Positions 7,648 through 14,606 are shown, numbered from the stretch's first letter. The stretch is 14,791 bases of DNA from Sphingomonadaceae bacterium (GCA_009923795.1 RFSU01000032.1:1-14791), one strand, 5' to 3'. Notes: generated from the sequence alone by a model not told the origin. Numbers and translations: made by a program.

Positions 7648-8621
7648 TGCTCCGGGCGCTGCTTTGCCTGCTCCTCCTCTGCGTGGCACCTCCGGTGCGT
7701 GCGGATGAATTGCGGCCGGGCTATCTCGATCTAACAGAAGTTGCTCCACAGCAGTGGCGCATGACTTGGAAAGGACCCTTGCGGTCCGGGCTGGCCAGCC
7801 GCGCCACGCCGGTTGTGCCGGAGGGATGCAGCGTCGGCACGCCGCAACGAACGGTGGATGATGTTGCCCTAAAAGTGATCTGGCCCATGCGCTGCGCCCA
7901 GCCGCTTGGCGGAAAAGAGATCAAGATCAACGGCCTTGATAACACGATTGCAGATGCATTGGTGCGGGTGGCTCCCCTTGATGCAGCGGTCCAAACAGGC
8001 CGGTTGACGCCGCAACAGACAAGTTTCCAAGTCTTGGAAAAGGCCAGTCGCTGGGATGTTGCCCGCGCTTATTTTGTGATTGGGGTGGAGCATATCCTGC
8101 TGGGGTTTGATCACCTCTTCTTCGTCCTAGCCCTCGTATTCCTGCTGACGGGATGGCGCAGCATCCTTGGCGCAGTCACGGCCTTTACGGTTGCGCATTC
8201 GATCACCTTGGTTGGAACGACCTTGGGGTTTCTGGGCTTGCCGCAAAAGCCCGTGGAAAGCGTCATCGCCCTGTCGATCGTCTTTCTGGCGGTTGAGATT
8301 GTGAAATCGCGGCCGGGGGAGTTGCGCTTTTCACAACGTGCGCCTTGGCTGGTCGCTTTTTCGTTCGGGCTTTTGCATGGCTTTGGCTTTGCCGGGGCCT
8401 TGAAGGAAATTGGCCTTCCCGAAGGGGAAGTCCCCATGGCGCTGCTTACCTTCAACTTGGGCGTCGAGGCCGGGCAGGTGTTTATTGTTGCGCTCGCGCT
8501 TGGCATATTGGCCCTGATCCGCCGTTTCTGGATGCCTGCCGCACGGCCAATCACGCTCGCTATGGCTTATTTCATCGGTAGCCTTGCGAGTTACTGGTTC
8601 ATCGAGCGAACATTGGTATAA
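7647..8621 (+). CDS. HupE/UreJ-family (UreJ_2-like) integral membrane protein
   Basis: A 324-residue inner-membrane protein. It starts with a signal peptide (about 1-19, cleavage near VRA/DE) and a periplasmic domain (20-135) that has only two cysteines, Cys61 and Cys83, a possible disulfide. About six or seven helices follow from 141 to 320. The membrane half carries the family hallmark GVEHILLGFDHLFF (146-159) with His149, Asp155 and His156, then AHS with His184, GLLHGFGFAGAL (241-252) with His244, and FNLGVEAGQ with Glu274. These in-membrane His and acidic residues are typical of HupE/UreJ proteins, some of which are linked to nickel or cobalt uptake; there are no hydrogenase or urease genes here, so the substrate is unknown. 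The start ATG at 7647 overlaps the stop of the upstream PpiC-like gene by one base. Family assignment is firm, function is not. Confidence 0.86.
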   Translation: MLRALLCLLLLCVAPPVRADELRPGYLDLTEVAPQQWRMTWKGPLRSGLASRATPVVPEGCSVGTPQRTVDDVALKVIWPMRCAQPLGGKEIKINGLDNTIADALVRVAPLDAAVQTGRLTPQQTSFQVLEKASRWDVARAYFVIGVEHILLGFDHLFFVLALVFLLTGWRSILGAVTAFTVAHSITLVGTTLGFLGLPQKPVESVIALSIVFLAVEIVKSRPGELRFSQRAPWLVAFSFGLLHGFGFAGALKEIGLPEGEVPMALLTFNLGVEAGQVFIVALALGILALIRRFWMPAARPITLAMAYFIGSLASYWFIERTLV

Positions 8622-8668
8622 GCCGCCGTCCGATCTGGCGATGCCGCCAGCGGGCAAGGTGCGCATAG

Positions 8669-10060
8669 ATGACGGTTCAAGCGAAACAGGATGGGGGACA
8701 GGTCGCAGATCGCGCCAGTTGGGCTGGCGAGGTGCGGGCAACCCTGTTTCTGGCCTGGCCGTTGATCCTGTCCAACCTGTCGGGTGCCTTGATCCACGCC
8801 ACAGACGTCTATCTCCTGGGCAAAATAGGGCCAGAGGCTTTGGCCGCCGGAGCATTGGCCGTTAATCTGGTGATGTCCCTATCGCTGTTCGGCATGGGGT
8901 TGATGGTGGCGACGGCGCCGATGATTGCCTCAGAAATTGGGCGCAACCCGCATTCCGTGCGCGATGTGCGGCGGACAGTTCGGCAGGGGCTTTGGCTTGC
9001 GGTCAGCTTTTGTATTCCCGTCTGGATCGCCCTGTCTTTTTCTGAACAGATTTTTCGCGCTCTAGGCCAGCAGCCAGATCTCGCGCGTGGTGCTGCTTCG
9101 ATGGTGCATACCTTGATGTGGGGTATGCTGCCCTTTTTGGGCATGGTTGTCTTGCGGTCCTTCCTGTCGGCGCGAAACCGCACAATTTGGGCGCTAATCG
9201 TCACATTGCTGGGGGTGATCGCCAATGCGGTGCTAAATTATGGGCTTATCCTTGGCGGATTTGGCCTGCCCGCGCTTGGCCTTGTCGGGGCAGGGTTGGG
9301 AAGCAGCCTGGTCAATGTGCTGATGTTCCTCATCATGGCCGCCATTTTGCTGTGGCATAAGGATTTCAGGCGTTATCGCCTGTTCGGTCGCTTTTGGCGG
9401 GCAGATTGGCCCCGCTATCGGACCATGGTGCGCCTTGGTCTACCAATCGGCATGACGATGGGCTTTGAGGCGTCCGTTTTCAGTGCGGCAATCTTCCTCA
9501 TGGGGCTGATCAGCACCGCCTCTGTCGCAGCGCACGCTATTGCGCTTCAGATAGCGTCAATCACCTTCATGGTTCCCTTGGGCCTTGCTCAGGCGACGAC
9601 CGTGCGCGTGGGCATTGGCTATGGGCGCAAGGATGACGTCCTGATCCGCCATGCCGGCTGGGCGGGCTTTGCGCTGGGCGTCGGCTTTATGAGTTTGACG
9701 GCGCTCGCGATGTGGGCCTTCCCGTCCGCGATGATTGAGCTGTTCATTGACCCGAATAGGCCGGGCAGTGGAGAGGTGATTGCGTTGGCCGTCAGCTTCT
9801 TATTGGTTGCCGCCGTGTTTCAGGTGGTGGATGGCGCGCAGGTCATGGGCGCGGCCATGTTGCGCGGTCTGCATGACACGCGGGTTCCCATGTATTTCGC
9901 GCTCTTTGGCTATTGGGGAATTGGGATTGGGGTCGGAGCCATTCTCGCTTTTTACTTTGGATTGCAGGGGGTTGGTGTTTGGATCGGCCTTGCGACGGGG
10001 CTTGCCGTGGTGAGCTTGCTCATGCTCTGGCGATGGATGCGCCGCACCCAATTGAGCTGA
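8669..10060 (+). CDS. MATE-family multidrug/metabolite efflux transporter
   Basis: A 463-residue inner-membrane exporter of the multidrug and toxic compound extrusion family, which uses Na+ or H+ gradients. The whole chain is hydrophobic and fits twelve helices in two pseudo-symmetric halves. Family features include FLAWPLILSNLSGALIHATDVYLLGKIGPEALAAGALA near residues 27-64 in the first half. The equivalent in the second half is the RLGLPIGMTMGFEASVFSAAIFLMGLISTASVAAHAIALQIASITFMVPLGLAQATTVRVG region at about 253-314. ATG at 8669 has AAGG at 8656-8659, 9 bases upstream. It begins 47 bases after the HupE-like gene on the same strand, so cotranscription is possible but there is no functional tie. 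Substrate cannot be told from sequence. It ends 118 bases before groES. Confidence 0.93.
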   Translation: MTVQAKQDGGQVADRASWAGEVRATLFLAWPLILSNLSGALIHATDVYLLGKIGPEALAAGALAVNLVMSLSLFGMGLMVATAPMIASEIGRNPHSVRDVRRTVRQGLWLAVSFCIPVWIALSFSEQIFRALGQQPDLARGAASMVHTLMWGMLPFLGMVVLRSFLSARNRTIWALIVTLLGVIANAVLNYGLILGGFGLPALGLVGAGLGSSLVNVLMFLIMAAILLWHKDFRRYRLFGRFWRADWPRYRTMVRLGLPIGMTMGFEASVFSAAIFLMGLISTASVAAHAIALQIASITFMVPLGLAQATTVRVGIGYGRKDDVLIRHAGWAGFALGVGFMSLTALAMWAFPSAMIELFIDPNRPGSGEVIALAVSFLLVAAVFQVVDGAQVMGAAMLRGLHDTRVPMYFALFGYWGIGIGVGAILAFYFGLQGVGVWIGLATGLAVVSLLMLWRWMRRTQLS

Positions 10061-10080
10061 AAATTTCTCCACCCCGAATC

Positions 10081-10109
10081 CTTGACGCTCGCCACCCCGC
10101 TACCCATAT
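10081..10109 (+). promoter_or_regulatory. Sigma-32 (RpoH)-like promoter of groESL
   Basis: CTTGACG at 10081-10087 and ACCCATAT at 10102-10109, 14 bases apart, match the heat-shock consensus CTTGAAA-N14-CCCCATnT closely (five of seven bases, then six of the seven specified). The same TTGAC could also serve sigma-70 with a weak CATATG at 10105-10110. Initiation would fall just before or inside the CIRCE element, as expected for an operon under both controls. Match read directly; function inferred. Confidence 0.6.
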
Positions 10110-10118
10110 GCCGTCTCG

Positions 10119-10145
10119 TTAGCACTCGTGTTATGTGAGTGCTAA
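10119..10145 (+). promoter_or_regulatory. CIRCE operator (HrcA binding site)
   Basis: A perfect TTAGCACTC (10119-10127), nine-base spacer, GAGTGCTAA (10137-10145): the canonical 9-9-9 CIRCE inverted repeat bound by the heat-shock repressor HrcA. It lies 33 bases before the groES ATG and just downstream of the predicted heat-shock promoter, so HrcA would block transcription start, and the repeat would also lie in the mRNA leader. hrcA itself is not in the window. Confidence 0.97.
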
Positions 10146-10178
10146 TCCACATTCACACTTCGAAAGAGGGTCATACAC

Positions 10179-10466
10179 ATGGCATTTCGTCCGTTGCACG
10201 ATCGCGTGCTTGTTCGCCGCATCGAAGCTGATGAAAAGACAGCTGGCGGCATCATCATCCCCGACAGCGCTAAGGAAAAGCCGCAAGAAGGCGAAGTCGT
10301 CTCTGCGGGTGCTGGTTCCAAGGCCGAAGATGGCAAGGTGACGCCGCTCGACGTGAAGGCGGGTGACCGCATTTTGTTCGGCAAATGGTCGGGCACCGAA
10401 GTCAAGGTCGACGGGGAAGACCTGTTGATCATGAAGGAATCCGACATCCTCGGCATCATCGGCTGA
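10179..10466 (+). CDS. groES: Co-chaperonin GroES (Hsp10)
   Basis: Forms the seven-membered lid of the GroEL folding chamber in the cytoplasm. It is 95 residues, the normal bacterial length. It opens with FRPLHDRVLVRRIE and contains KTAGGIIIPDSAKEKPQEGEVVSAGAG, which holds the mobile loop (GGIIIP) that contacts GroEL, and ends with LLIMKESDILGIIG, the usual beta-hairpin and C-terminus. ATG at 10179 is preceded by AGAGGG at 10165-10170. It is first in the operon with groEL, whose ATG is 41 bases beyond the groES stop, and is controlled by the CIRCE element and heat-shock-like promoter just upstream. Confidence 0.98.
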   Translation: MAFRPLHDRVLVRRIEADEKTAGGIIIPDSAKEKPQEGEVVSAGAGSKAEDGKVTPLDVKAGDRILFGKWSGTEVKVDGEDLLIMKESDILGIIG

Positions 10467-10507
10467 TCCAGCCGCTTCAAGACTGATTTGAGAAAAGGAG
10501 CATCCAC

Positions 10508-12145
10508 ATGGCTGCAAAAGAAGTAAAATTTAGCCGCGATGCGCGCGAGCGCATTCTTCGCGGTGTCGACATCCTCGCCGATGCGGTGAAGGTCACGCTT
10601 GGTCCCAAGGGCCGTAATGTCGTGATCGACAAAAGCTTTGGCGCACCCCGCATCACCAAGGACGGTGTTTCGGTCGCCAAGGAAATCGAACTGAAGGACA
10701 AGTTCGAAAATATGGGCGCCCAGATGCTGCGCGAAGTTGCCTCCAAGGCAAATGACGCAGCGGGCGACGGCACCACGACTGCAACGGTTCTTGCTCAGGC
10801 GATTGTCCGTGAAGGCATGAAGTCGGTTGCCGCTGGCATGAACCCGATGGATCTGAAGCGCGGCATTGACCTTGCGGTGACCAAGGTTGTCGAAGACCTT
10901 AAGGCCCGTTCCAAGCCCGTTTCCGGCTCGGCTGAAATCGCTCAGGTCGGCATCATCTCTGCCAATGGCGACAAGGAAGTCGGCGAAAAGATCGCCGAAG
11001 CCATGGAAAAGGTTGGCAAAGAAGGCGTCATCACGGTTGAAGAAGCCAAGGGCCTCGAATTTGAACTCGATGTCGTTGAAGGCATGCAGTTCGACCGCGG
11101 TTATCTGTCGCCTTACTTCATCACCAACCCGGAAAAGATGCAGGTTGAGCTGACCGATCCGTTCATTCTGATCCATGAAAAGAAGCTGTCGAACCTGCAA
11201 GCCATGCTCCCGATTTTGGAAGCTGTTGTGCAGTCGGGCCGTCCGCTCCTCATCATCGCAGAAGATATTGAGGGCGAAGCTCTGGCAACGCTCGTGGTCA
11301 ACAAGCTGCGCGGTGGCCTGAAGGTCGCGGCCGTAAAGGCGCCTGGCTTTGGTGATCGTCGTAAGGCGATGCTGGAAGACATTGCGATCCTGACAAAGGG
11401 CGAAATGATTTCCGAAGACCTCGGCATAAAGCTGGAAAACGTGACGGTTGGCATGCTGGGTCAGGCCAAGCGCGTCACCATCGACAAGGACAACACCACC
11501 ATCGTTGATGGCGCAGGCGATGCCGACTCGATCAAGGCACGGACCGAAGCCATTCGTCAGCAGATTGAAATCACGACCAGCGATTATGATCGTGAAAAGC
11601 TGCAAGAGCGTCTCGCGAAGCTTGCTGGCGGCGTTGCCGTTATCAAGGTTGGCGGCGCGACCGAAGTCGAAGTGAAGGAGCGTAAGGACCGGGTCGATGA
11701 CGCGCTGCACGCTACCCGCGCGGCTGTGGAAGAAGGGATTGTTCCCGGCGGCGGCACGGCTCTGCTTTATGCCACCAAGGCTCTGGAAGGCCTGAAGGGC
11801 GTGAATGATGACCAGACCCGTGGCATCGACATCATCCGCAAGGCAATTGAATCGCCGATCCGTCAGATCGCTGCCAATGCGGGCCATGATGGCGCCGTGG
11901 TTGCCGGTAACCTCCTTCGTGAGAATGACGAGACCCAGGGCTTTAACGCAGCCACCGACACCTATGAAAATCTGGTGAAGGCCGGCGTCATTGATCCGAC
12001 CAAGGTTGTCCGGACGGCATTGCAAGATGCAGCGTCGGTCTCTGGCCTGCTGATCACGACAGAAGCGGCGATTGCCGAACTGCCGGAAGATAAGCCCGCA
12101 ATGCCCGCAATGCCGGGCGGTGGCATGGGCGGTATGGACTTCTAA
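10508..12145 (+). CDS. groEL: Chaperonin GroEL (Hsp60)
   Basis: ATP-driven folding chamber, a 14-mer acting with GroES in the cytoplasm. It is 545 residues, the standard length. Family landmarks include VTLGPKGRNVVIDKSFGAP (residues 29-47) and the nucleotide-binding GDGTTTATVLAQAI (about 86-99). The hinge and apical signature KVGGATEVEVKERKDRVDDALHATRAAVEEG follows in the second half, and the tail ends in the methionine- and glycine-rich GGGMGGMDF expected of canonical GroEL. A strong AGGAG at 10496-10500 sits 7 bases before the ATG. No second chaperonin gene is present. An intrinsic terminator lies 20 bases after the stop. Long reading frames on the opposite strand here are codon-bias shadows. 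Confidence 0.99.
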   Translation: MAAKEVKFSRDARERILRGVDILADAVKVTLGPKGRNVVIDKSFGAPRITKDGVSVAKEIELKDKFENMGAQMLREVASKANDAAGDGTTTATVLAQAIVREGMKSVAAGMNPMDLKRGIDLAVTKVVEDLKARSKPVSGSAEIAQVGIISANGDKEVGEKIAEAMEKVGKEGVITVEEAKGLEFELDVVEGMQFDRGYLSPYFITNPEKMQVELTDPFILIHEKKLSNLQAMLPILEAVVQSGRPLLIIAEDIEGEALATLVVNKLRGGLKVAAVKAPGFGDRRKAMLEDIAILTKGEMISEDLGIKLENVTVGMLGQAKRVTIDKDNTTIVDGAGDADSIKARTEAIRQQIEITTSDYDREKLQERLAKLAGGVAVIKVGGATEVEVKERKDRVDDALHATRAAVEEGIVPGGGTALLYATKALEGLKGVNDDQTRGIDIIRKAIESPIRQIAANAGHDGAVVAGNLLRENDETQGFNAATDTYENLVKAGVIDPTKVVRTALQDAASVSGLLITTEAAIAELPEDKPAMPAMPGGGMGGMDF

Positions 12146-12165
12146 GGTTCACCCACCTGAAATAG

Positions 12166-12198
12166 AAAAGGGCCGGGGAGCAATTCCCGGCCCTTTTT
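12166..12198 (+). terminator. Bidirectional intrinsic terminator after groEL
   Basis: GGGCCGGG at 12170-12177 pairs with CCCGGCCC at 12186-12193, extended inward by a G-T and an A-T pair to a GCAA tetraloop (12180-12183). AAAA precedes the stem (12166-12169) and TTTTT follows it (12194-12198), so it can stop groESL on the + strand and the convergent lipoprotein transcript on the - strand. Confidence 0.93.
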
Positions 12199-12244
12199 GT
12201 TTGAGCTTGTCGATCATGGATGTCTCCATGACGGCGGTGCCTGA

Positions 12245-12514
12245 TTACATCTGGTTTGCAGCGGCCTCGGCGGCGGCAGCAACGTTGGCGGCATCCTTCG
12301 CTGCATCAGCGGCATCCACTGCACGGTCCGACAATTGGCCAGTATCGGTGCTATTAGGTGTTGGAACGGCTTCCAGCATTTCGTTGCCGACATCATCCAT
12401 CGTCTCATTAACGGCAAATTCAGCGTTTGATGGCTCTTCAACAGCCTTTTCGCCACACGCCGCAAGGCCAAGCGATGCAGCGGCAACAAAAGCAGCGGCA
12501 AATAACTTCGTCAT
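12245..12514 (-). CDS. Small alanine-rich putative lipoprotein, function unknown
   Basis: An 89-residue protein with a type II (lipoprotein) signal: MTKLFAAAFVAAASLGLAAC, lipobox LAAC with the lipidated cysteine at 20. The +2 residue is Gly, not Asp, which would favour outer-membrane delivery by the Lol rules known from enterobacteria. The mature part is acidic at first (EKAVEEPSNAEFAVNETMDD), then a Ser/Thr/Pro link, then an Ala-rich amphipathic tail (RAVDAADAAKDAANVAAAAEAAANQM, 64-89) likely to form one long helix. I chose the ATG whose complement is at 12512-12514, because AAAGG lies about 7 bases before it on the coding strand; an ATG six codons upstream (to 12532) is in frame but would put that ribosome site inside the gene. 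It is convergent with groEL and divergent from sahR. No homologue or function recognised. Confidence 0.75.
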   Translation of the reverse strand: MTKLFAAAFVAAASLGLAACGEKAVEEPSNAEFAVNETMDDVGNEMLEAVPTPNSTDTGQLSDRAVDAADAAKDAANVAAAAEAAANQM

Positions 12515-12684
12515 AACAAGACCTTTCTTCATCTGGGACCGAAAATGTCGGTTGCTGGGGCAAATGTCCCTGCACGTTCATGAGTTAGTCTCGCCCAGCG
12601 ATGAAGGCAATTGCCATTCGGTGGGCGCTGAAGTTCGGCTTGGATGAGAAGGGGGCCGCCAGCCGACAATTTGATGCCAACTCA

Positions 12685-12713
12685 TTGACTGCATATAAAG
12701 AATTCTTTATGTC
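12685..12713 (+). promoter_or_regulatory. Candidate sigma-70 promoter of sahR-metF
   Basis: TTGACT at 12685-12690 (five of six to consensus), 17-base spacer, TATGTC at 12708-12713 as -10. Initiation would be near 12720, immediately at the ATG at 12721. The palindromic operator fills the spacer and overlaps the -10, as expected for a repressor site. Inference from sequence only. Confidence 0.5.
12693..12712 (+). promoter_or_regulatory. Palindromic operator, probably bound by SahR itself
   Basis: ATAAAGAATTCTTTAT at 12695-12710 is a perfect 16-base palindrome; with two flanking bases each side it matches at 18 of 20. It sits between the predicted -35 and -10 of the gene for an ArsR-family repressor. 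ArsR-type dimers bind such AT-rich palindromes over promoters and repress their own operon. That it is the SahR site is inferred from position and symmetry. Confidence 0.65.
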
Positions 12714-12720
12714 CTTATAT

Positions 12721-13683
12721 ATGACACAAATGTTGGATATTTTCCGTGCCTTGGCGGACCCGACGCGCCTTCGCATCGTGCATTTGCTGCGAACGATGGA
12801 ATTGTCCGTTGGCGAATTGGCACAGGTGCTGGCCCAAAGCCAGCCGCGTGTGTCGCGGCATGTCAAAATTCTGTGTGATGCAGGTGTTGCAGAACGGCGG
12901 AAAGAAGGCAGTTGGGTGTTCATTGCCCCCGGGGATAAGGCCACAACAGCAGCCCTTTTTTCGGCGATTGACAGCTGGATCGTTACCTTGGGTGATGACC
13001 ATTGGCGCATTGCGGATGCCGCGCGTCTGGCGGCTGTGCGCGCCGATCGTGCGGCGGCGGCAGAGCGTTATTTCGCCGCGCATGCCGATCATTGGGATAG
13101 TTTGCGATCTCTCCATGTGCCTGAAGCCGATGTGGAGGCCGCAATGCGACGCCTTTTGGGCGATGGCAAGCTTGGGACTTTGGTCGATATTGGCACGGGC
13201 ACGGGCCGAATTGTTGAACTGTTCGCGCAGCAGGCCGATACCGCAATTGGCATTGACCGTAGTCCAGAAATGCTGCGCGTTGCACGGGGTAAGCTGACAT
13301 CCGCTGGCCTTGATGGCTGGGAACTTCGCCAAGGTGACATCATGGCCTTGCCGTTGGACCCTGGCAGCGTAGACTCATTGGTGCTGCATCAAGTGTTGCA
13401 TTATCTCCCCGCCCCGGAAACGGCGATTGCAGAACTGGCGCGCGTCGTTAGGCCCGGAGGCCGGGTGCTGATTGTCGATTTTGCGCCGCACGCGCACGAG
13501 GAACTCCGGACGCAAGATGCGCATGCGCGCCTTGGTTTTTCCGATGATCAGATTGTGCAGTGGTTTGGCGCAGCTGGCATGACGCTTGTTCAAACAGAGG
13601 AGCTGTTAGGGCGCGAGCTCACGGTCAAGCTGTGGCTTGGAACGCGCAATGATCTGGCTAATTTAAGGATAGTTTCGGCATGA
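12721..13683 (+). CDS. sahR: ArsR-family regulator with SAM-methyltransferase-like sensor domain (SahR type)
   Basis: Repressor of SAM-cycle genes. Members of this family (SahR) release DNA when S-adenosylhomocysteine binds their methylase-like domain; that is known from the family, not shown here. From ATG 12721 it is 320 residues. The winged-helix ArsR domain covers about 1-95: FRALADPTRLRIVHLLRTMELSVGELAQVLAQSQPRVSRHVKILCDAG (8-55). The class I methyltransferase fold covers about 118-300, with the SAM/SAH-binding VDIGTGTGRI (155-164), the acidic IGIDRSPEM (177-184) and RPGGRVLIVDF (244-254). ATG codons at 12601, 12709, 12721 and 12730 are all in frame. I prefer 12721: the upstream part is unlike the family, 12709 lies inside the palindrome, and the predicted transcription start falls right at 12721. 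The stop overlaps the metF ATG (ATGA), so the two are coupled. An active methyltransferase is not excluded. Confidence 0.87.
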   Translation: MTQMLDIFRALADPTRLRIVHLLRTMELSVGELAQVLAQSQPRVSRHVKILCDAGVAERRKEGSWVFIAPGDKATTAALFSAIDSWIVTLGDDHWRIADAARLAAVRADRAAAAERYFAAHADHWDSLRSLHVPEADVEAAMRRLLGDGKLGTLVDIGTGTGRIVELFAQQADTAIGIDRSPEMLRVARGKLTSAGLDGWELRQGDIMALPLDPGSVDSLVLHQVLHYLPAPETAIAELARVVRPGGRVLIVDFAPHAHEELRTQDAHARLGFSDDQIVQWFGAAGMTLVQTEELLGRELTVKLWLGTRNDLANLRIVSA

Positions 13684-14591
13684 CCGTTTCACTTCAAGAT
13701 CTTGAAGAAGCCCGTCGGGCGCTGGATACGCCGCTCTTTGCTGATCTGGCGGGTGATGCGCAGGTGTCCTTTGAATTTTTCCCGCCCAAGACGGAGCGGA
13801 TGGAGACCCAGCTTTGGGAGACATTTGATACGCTCGCCCCCTTGGCCCCGCGCTTTGTATCGGTGACGTATGGCGCAGGTGGGTCCACGCGCGAACGCAC
13901 GCACGCTATGGTTGCGCGGATTGCGGCGCAAACCAATATTCCGGCGGCTGCACATTTGACATGTGTTGCGGCGAGCAAGGCGGAAATTGCCGAGATTGCG
14001 CAGAATTATTGGGAGGCTGGCGTACGCCATATCGTGGCGTTGCGCGGGGATCCGCCCGAAATGGGGCATGCCTTTGCACCGCACCCAGATGGCTATGCGT
14101 CTGCGGCGGATTTGGTCGCGGGTCTGCGCGATATTGCGCCGTTTGAAATTTCGGTTGCCGCCTATCCGGAAATGCACCCCGAGGCCGTATCACCCGCGGC
14201 AGACCTTGATAATCTCAAGCGGAAGCTGGATGCCGGGGCCACCAGCGCCATCACGCAGTTCTTCTTTGATTTTGAAGAGTGGCGGCGCCTAGTCAACGAA
14301 TTGGGCTCACTCGGCGTTACTAAGCCAGTACTGCCGGGCATCATGCCCGTAACCACCTTGAGTGGAGTGGCCCGCATGGCCGAGATGGGCGCGGCCGTGC
14401 CCATCTGGCTCATCGAGCGCCTCGAGCGTGCTCACGAGCAGGGCGGTGGCCCTGCGGTGCGGGCCGAAGGTATTCGTGCCGCTACTGAACTCTGCCGAGA
14501 ACTGCTTGATGGTGGGGCCCCCGGTCTCCACTTCTACACACTGAATCGTTCAACGGCCACGCAGGAAATTCACTCCCAGCTCTTCGGCTGA
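13680..14591 (+). CDS. metF: 5,10-methylenetetrahydrofolate reductase; C-terminal third looks foreign
   Basis: FAD enzyme that makes 5-methyltetrahydrofolate for methionine synthase, cytosolic TIM barrel. It is 303 residues, normal for bacterial MetF. Residues 1-196 hold FEFFPPKT (31-38, catalytic Glu32), FVSVTYGAGGSTRERTH (59-75), AAHLTCV (90-96), HIVALRGDPP (117-126), ISVAAYPEMHP (157-167) and NLKRKLDAGATSAITQFFF (178-196), in sphingomonad style. After ITQFFF the chain continues VNELGSLGVTKPVLPGIMPVT and ends GLHFYTLNRSTATQEIHSQLFG, which resembles actinobacterial MetF rather than the ending expected in sphingomonads. Leucine CTC rises from 3 of 15 codons before the motif to 6 of 13 after it, and the single Tyr after it is TAC while all four before are TAT. 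ATG 13680 has AAGGA at 13665-13669, 10 bases upstream, and overlaps the sahR stop. Function is sure for the N-terminal part; the frame is intact, but the gene may be an assembly hybrid. Confidence 0.9.
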   Translation: MTVSLQDLEEARRALDTPLFADLAGDAQVSFEFFPPKTERMETQLWETFDTLAPLAPRFVSVTYGAGGSTRERTHAMVARIAAQTNIPAAAHLTCVAASKAEIAEIAQNYWEAGVRHIVALRGDPPEMGHAFAPHPDGYASAADLVAGLRDIAPFEISVAAYPEMHPEAVSPAADLDNLKRKLDAGATSAITQFFFDFEEWRRLVNELGSLGVTKPVLPGIMPVTTLSGVARMAEMGAAVPIWLIERLERAHEQGGGPAVRAEGIRAATELCRELLDGGAPGLHFYTLNRSTATQEIHSQLFG

Positions 14592-14606
14592 CCACGCGAA
14601 AGAACC

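Noticed and set aside
10142..12025. 627-codon open frame on the - strand antisense to groEL and groES
   Set aside because: Codon-bias shadow of the highly expressed chaperonin genes; no ribosome site, no family resemblance and it runs through the CIRCE-proximal leader.
12072..12647. 191-codon + strand frame over the groEL tail, terminator and lipoprotein gene
   Set aside because: It crosses a strong terminator and is antisense to a protein with a clear lipobox.
12601..12720. N-terminal extension of the sahR frame from ATG 12601 or ATG 12709
   Set aside because: The extra residues do not look like the start of an ArsR protein, they run through the promoter and palindrome, and no ribosome site supports these starts.
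13600..13680. SAM riboswitch upstream of metF
   Set aside because: metF overlaps the end of sahR, leaving no leader, and control is better explained by the palindrome upstream of sahR.
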